Assembly: GCA_024811115.1 (NCBI GenBank) | Contig: JAKOGH010000131.1 | Coordinates: forward strand, 1-13,088 | Length of the DNA: 13,088 bases | From: Terana coerulea | Lineage: Eukaryota; Basidiomycota; Agaricomycetes; Polyporales; Phanerochaetaceae | Direction: 5' to 3' | Shown here: one piece after another, positions 9,465 through 13,088 of the stretch | Numbering within the stretch: the first letter of the stretch is position 1 | Layout of the letters: the number at the start of each line of letters is the position of its first letter | Position numbers and translations under genes: made by a program | Notes under the pieces: model-generated | What the model was told of the DNA's origin: nothing | Databases searched by the model: none | What the model saw: only the letters and a program-made list of their open reading frames with translations

Positions 9465-12400
9465 ATGCCACTCACGAGGACTGCACCCCAGACCTTCAAT
9501 GTTGACTCAGACGACGAGATAGAGTTCGTCGCTCAGTTCCGCGTGACGTCTCTTCCTCTGCAACCTAGTAAAGTGAGGCTGTCTACTATGGAAAGGTGTA
9601 TTCCAGCTTACGCTTGGCACAGCAAGCGAAGTGCATTGACCTTACCATAGATGACGACGACACTGTCGACGTCAAACCATCTCAGGTAGACCTCTTCTGG
9701 CTCTCCTTTCATGCAGCTAGAAAGGCTGAAGGATCTCGTTGGCCAGGTGCACCAAGCCAATGAGCCCCCAATGGCTGGTCCATCCAGGTTGAGTGAACCA
9801 CGGACCCAGAAATATTTGGATCCTCGGAGTCGTCTGCACTCCGCGAAGCCCGAGCCATCCTCCCGTGCCGGTAGTACGTTCATACCTGGGGAAGAGACAT
9901 CGTCTCAGCAACTCACCCAGGCTGTCGCCACTGCCAAGTCAAGGCTTGCGAAGCGGGAATCAGAGCTCTCCTCTGCTCGCAGTCATTTCGTTAAACCTGA
10001 GGTAAGACGAGCACATATGTTCTAATGTCGCCTCGCTTCTCAGTGGATCATGGCTCTGTTACCACCTGCGAGAAACCAATGATTTTATGTCCTTCCATTC
10101 ACAACATTTAACCTTTTCTTTTTTCCTCCCAAGCCGGAGACTTTAGAAATTCTGGATAGTGACGATGAGGAGAGGCCACATGCAAGGTACGACCTTGATA
10201 ACAAGAGAAATGTATGTGTTTTGCTTGTACTATCTGTAGTTACCCACTCACTGATGACCCCGAACAAAGTGGAAGAAAGAGGAAAGCCCACCTCCTGCAT
10301 ACCGTCCTGTCGCTCCACGAGATTTTGATGATGAACTCAAGAAAGCCCAACGAGTGACATCAGATGCTCTTACTGCCCTTGCGAGGCAACACAGACAGGC
10401 CGCTTTCAGACCCACATTTACTGCTCAAGCAAGAGTTTCACAACCGTCCCGCACAAGCCAGCAAGCGCGGATATGGCAAGAGCCTGTTAGTCCGCCACTG
10501 TCGTCTTCACACCCATTCAAACTGACTGCTCTTGTTTGATAGGTATGGCGATCACAAAGCGGAGCCCGATATGCCTTGCCCCTGGTTCACACGCATGTTC
10601 CACGGCATGCCAAGTGCGCCGCCATCAAGACGAGATTCAGGCCGGGCGAGAAATTCACTGGGTCACCCCAGATTACTCACCCACATCTTGCTCCAGGATG
10701 TTTGTAGTTTATACATATGAGTTTTCTATCACTAATGCATAACTTCTTAGCGGTCAACACTATCGTACAAAGCCATGAGCTTATCGCAATTGCAAGCTGC
10801 GTACCTGATGGTAATCCGGAAGAAAATCGTGGGTGCAATCCTATTAACACATGGCGAGTATGAGCTCACACCTTTCAATTAGCCTCAAGCGCAGGGTACA
10901 GCAATGAAGGGTCCCTCTTGCTACTTCACAACGGGTCAAGTAAGTTAGGTGCCTGATTGCTCATCCCTGCCTGACATCTTTGATAAGGGATTGTATTGCA
11001 TGGACATGAGAATCCTAGGTCGATTCTTGTGGAGGAGAAAGTCAAGCGAGAATGGGAAAGTTCAGAGAATGCGGATGAAGGTAGGCATGCATAGTGCTGG
11101 CTCTGTAATATTCCTAAATTTTCACATTACTTGGCCTTTGTTCACAGCTCCCTAGATGCCTCTGGCGACTCAGGTGGGTTCAAGTATTAAATGTGTTTCT
11201 TTGGACTGATAATGTGCGAGCTAGAAGCTATGCGGGATGGACGGGAGGAAGTCAAGCCCAGCGGCGAGAAACTAAGCAGAGGTGCGTACAGCACTCTCAC
11301 AATAATCTTCCCAGATAACACTGACTTTCAAAGGATTGCAGGGACTCCTTACTGGATAAAGTACCCCACAAAGTTCTACAGCGTGAACTCCATACAGTTT
11401 TCCCCAAAGAGGTACACCACGCTCGCAGGTGACGCCTCGTTATCACATGCTTATGCTTGATGCGTAGTCCTGCGCTGCTGGTCTCATGTGGCCAAGACAG
11501 TAGGGTAATTTGGTGGGATTGTAGTGGTGAACTAGATGAGGGGCATCCACCGGAAGTTGTCAACCAATGTATGCCCCATCCTCGTATCAGTACAAGGGCG
11601 TCCACTCAATTCTTTCAGACAACTACGGGGACAATGGTGTTTCCCAGGGTCTCGAGTTCCATCCCGAGGAGAATCTTGTTGCAGTATGGACCAGCACCGG
11701 GTGCGTGCGCACTGCATACTCACTTGTAACATCATATTTACGCACATGAAATGTCTGTTAGTTTTGTTGGGGTACACAGAGGTTTTGATGCGCCTACATT
11801 TTGCGTGGCACCTCTCGCAGTGATGCACAGCCCATACAATCCTTGATCTGGGGAAGGGGTATCTCCGATGGCAAGCTATTCACGACGTCGGCGCCCGCTG
11901 ACAACGACATGCCATCAAGTGGCTTCCATAGGATCTTCGATATTTCACGGTCCAGGAAACACTTGGCGAGTTTTGGGAGCGGTGAAACAGTCGGGGAATG
12001 TCTGGATATAACGCACTCTGGTATAGCTAGCAAATTCTTTCATGTTGTCAATGTTCTGACGCTGCCGACAGGAGACCGACTCGCACATGTCACCTGCGAC
12101 GACCAGCTGTCCTTCCAGCTGTCCTTTTACGACCCACGGTTAGCCTTGGTAAAACAGATCAGCTCTGTCACCTTACCGGCCCTTCCGATCTTTGATACAC
12201 CTCGCGTCCAACAAGTCTTATTCAGTCCTGACTCCGCCGGCGTGCTGGTTGCCGTAGCAAGAAGCGACAACAAGACTCACGTCTACGACTCCCGCTTCTT
12301 GGGAAAGAACGTCCTGTACGAGTTCCCTCACCTACCTGCGATCGAGGGGACCGAGGAAGACAGGAAGTATGGTGTCTACAAAGTAGAGTGGGTCCAGGAT

Positions 12401-12816
12401 CCTGTACATGGGCTCGGCCTTGTATCTTTGGAGCGGACGGTACGTTACATTTCATCATGTTTTTGCAGGGATTTACGAGGCCATCTGAAGGCTGCGTGAG
12501 GCTCTGGGACATCAAGCGCGGGCACAGTGACTACGCTGATAATGTGATCGGTCAATCCACCTCGTATGCTGGTTGGTTCTCATTGGGGGACACCTCGAAG
12601 GGCGAGAAGACTCGTAATGTAAGCGCAAATTCTGATGCGAGACGTACCCAGACTTACGTGAGTGTAATAGGGGCGATGGCGGCGGCAATATTGTTATTAG
12701 GGAGTAACACACTGAATATGAGGCTTTCCGGAAAGTATGGTTGCATAATTTACACATACAGCGAGAAGACATACAGCAAAGCAGAGCGTGACAGCCAACA
12801 ACAATATTCAATATAA
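9465..12816 (+). CDS. WD40-repeat protein with N-terminal acidic SIM-like motifs
   Basis: Exact function unknown; the C-terminal half is a beta-propeller scaffold. Proposed exons: 9465-9572, 9623-9685, 9717-10001, 10134-10211, 10270-10485, 10543-10699, 10751-10828, 10883-10939, 10988-11080, 11156-11173, 11225-11281, 11342-11428, 11468-11700, 11821-12020, 12072-12421 and 12469-12816. Junction phases agree except for two missing bases, giving about 809 residues. Residues 12-50 hold acidic motifs (VDSDDEIEFV, then CIDLTIDDDD near 40-49), with LEILDSDDEE near 156-165; these look like SUMO-interacting motifs. A disordered region leads to the propeller from about 303 on, with SVNTIVQSHELIAIAS, SLLLLHNGS, SRVIWWD, THVYDSR and GCVRLWDIKRG. 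Breaks sit near the runs 11402-11405 and 11540-11543, each restored by one extra base. The second intron and the last junction are uncertain (very short candidates), as is the tail after about 12600. The ATG at 9465 begins the first frame that splices onward. Confidence 0.68.
9686..9716 (+). other. Candidate 31-nt intron
   Basis: A GTAGAC donor, pyrimidine tract and GCAG acceptor join KPSQ to LERLKDL in frame. At 31 nt it is shorter than any other intron here and has no clear branch site. Weaker donors at 9671 (46 nt) or 9665 (52 nt) give the same downstream frame and lose only a few residues, so one of those may be the real donor. Confidence 0.35.
12021..12071 (+). other. 51-nt intron, stop-free and a multiple of three
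   Basis: An intron of the WD40 gene with GTATAG donor, TTCTGACG branch-like site and CGACAG acceptor. It is 51 nt and stop-free in frame, so the unspliced message reads straight through and would add 17 residues. The branch site and acceptor favour splicing. Confidence 0.55.
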
Positions 12817-13088
12817 ATAACCAAGCGGTAAACGTTCTTTCTTCACGAAGTCTGCACCTGACCAGACTCGCCAACTCCGAGAACATCAAATCGTCCATCT
12901 CCCGCTGCATCATCACACCCCACGTAATCTCGTCCTGGTGGCCGCTCAACAGACCGTTGCCCTTCTCCACCCGCGTCTCTCCGTGTTCGCCATGCCCCAT
13001 CCCGAACGCGAGCGTCGGCATCGTCGACGGCGCGACGTCGAACGAGTCGCCCGCGTCGTCGATGAGCTTGAGCGCCTCGATCGCGCGG
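12808..13088 (-). CDS. Unrecognised protein, 3' part only
   Basis: A minus-strand gene enters from the right edge. From 13088 to about 12880 the frame is open, GC-rich at third positions and protein-like (IEALKLIDDAGDSFD, TMPTLAFGMGHGEHGETRVE, GNGLLSGHQDEITWG). I do not recognise the family. The end is uncertain. In the same frame the reading continues to 12512 through AT-rich sequence that looks non-coding. A neighbouring frame gives SGADFVKKERLPLGYLY and a stop at 12808-12810, which looks like a natural C-terminus; reaching it needs a frame change near 12860-12900. A 52-nt intron (GTGTGA donor, GGCGAG acceptor) would provide it, as would a base error. The 3' end meets that of the WD40 gene head-on. 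Confidence 0.5.

Noticed and set aside
1..13088. tRNA or rRNA genes, transposons, CRISPR arrays, biosynthetic clusters or viral insertions
   Set aside because: I looked on both strands for tRNA arms, terminal repeats, transposase or polymerase motifs and repeated spacers, and found none.

Overview
This is nuclear DNA from a filamentous fungus, most likely an agaricomycete basidiomycete. The genes are tightly packed and cut by many small introns, mostly 46-60 nt, with GTRNGT-type donors, CTRAY-like branch sites and YAG acceptors. Protein content also fits. No tRNA, rRNA, transposon, CRISPR array or large repeat was found. All gene models were spliced by hand from reading frame, splice signals and family motifs.

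Layout from left to right: (1) 88-827 (+), a small hypothetical protein whose frame is broken about five times. (2) 828-1449, a convergent intergenic stretch. (3) 1450-2982 (-), an unrecognised nuclear-looking coiled-coil protein in five exons. (4) 2983-3156, a 174-bp divergent promoter. (5) 3157-4663 (+), a complete five-exon CDK11/PITSLRE-type kinase. (6) 4751-6841 (-), a Rap1-like telomere protein with two BRCT-like units, a Rap1-type Myb domain and a proline-rich tail; its stop lies 87 bp from the kinase stop. (7) 6842-7449, an intergenic stretch whose Rap1-proximal end holds three telomere-repeat-like motifs. (8) 7450-9289 (-), a mitochondrial D-2-hydroxyglutarate/D-lactate dehydrogenase in seven exons. 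(9) 9290-9464, a 175-bp divergent promoter. (10) 9465-12816 (+), a WD40 protein of about 809 residues in about 16 exons, with SUMO-interaction-like acidic motifs near its N-terminus. (11) 12808-13088 (-), the 3' part of an unrecognised gene running off the right edge.

The genes do not form one pathway; this reads as ordinary housekeeping neighbourhood. The two points most worth following are the Rap1 locus (tandem BRCT-like units plus telomere-like motifs just upstream of its start) and a window-wide pattern of single-base frame breaks, most of which are repaired by adding one base to a mononucleotide run of four or five. That pattern suggests base-calling undercounts rather than four independent pseudogenes, and it affects how the protein models should be used.
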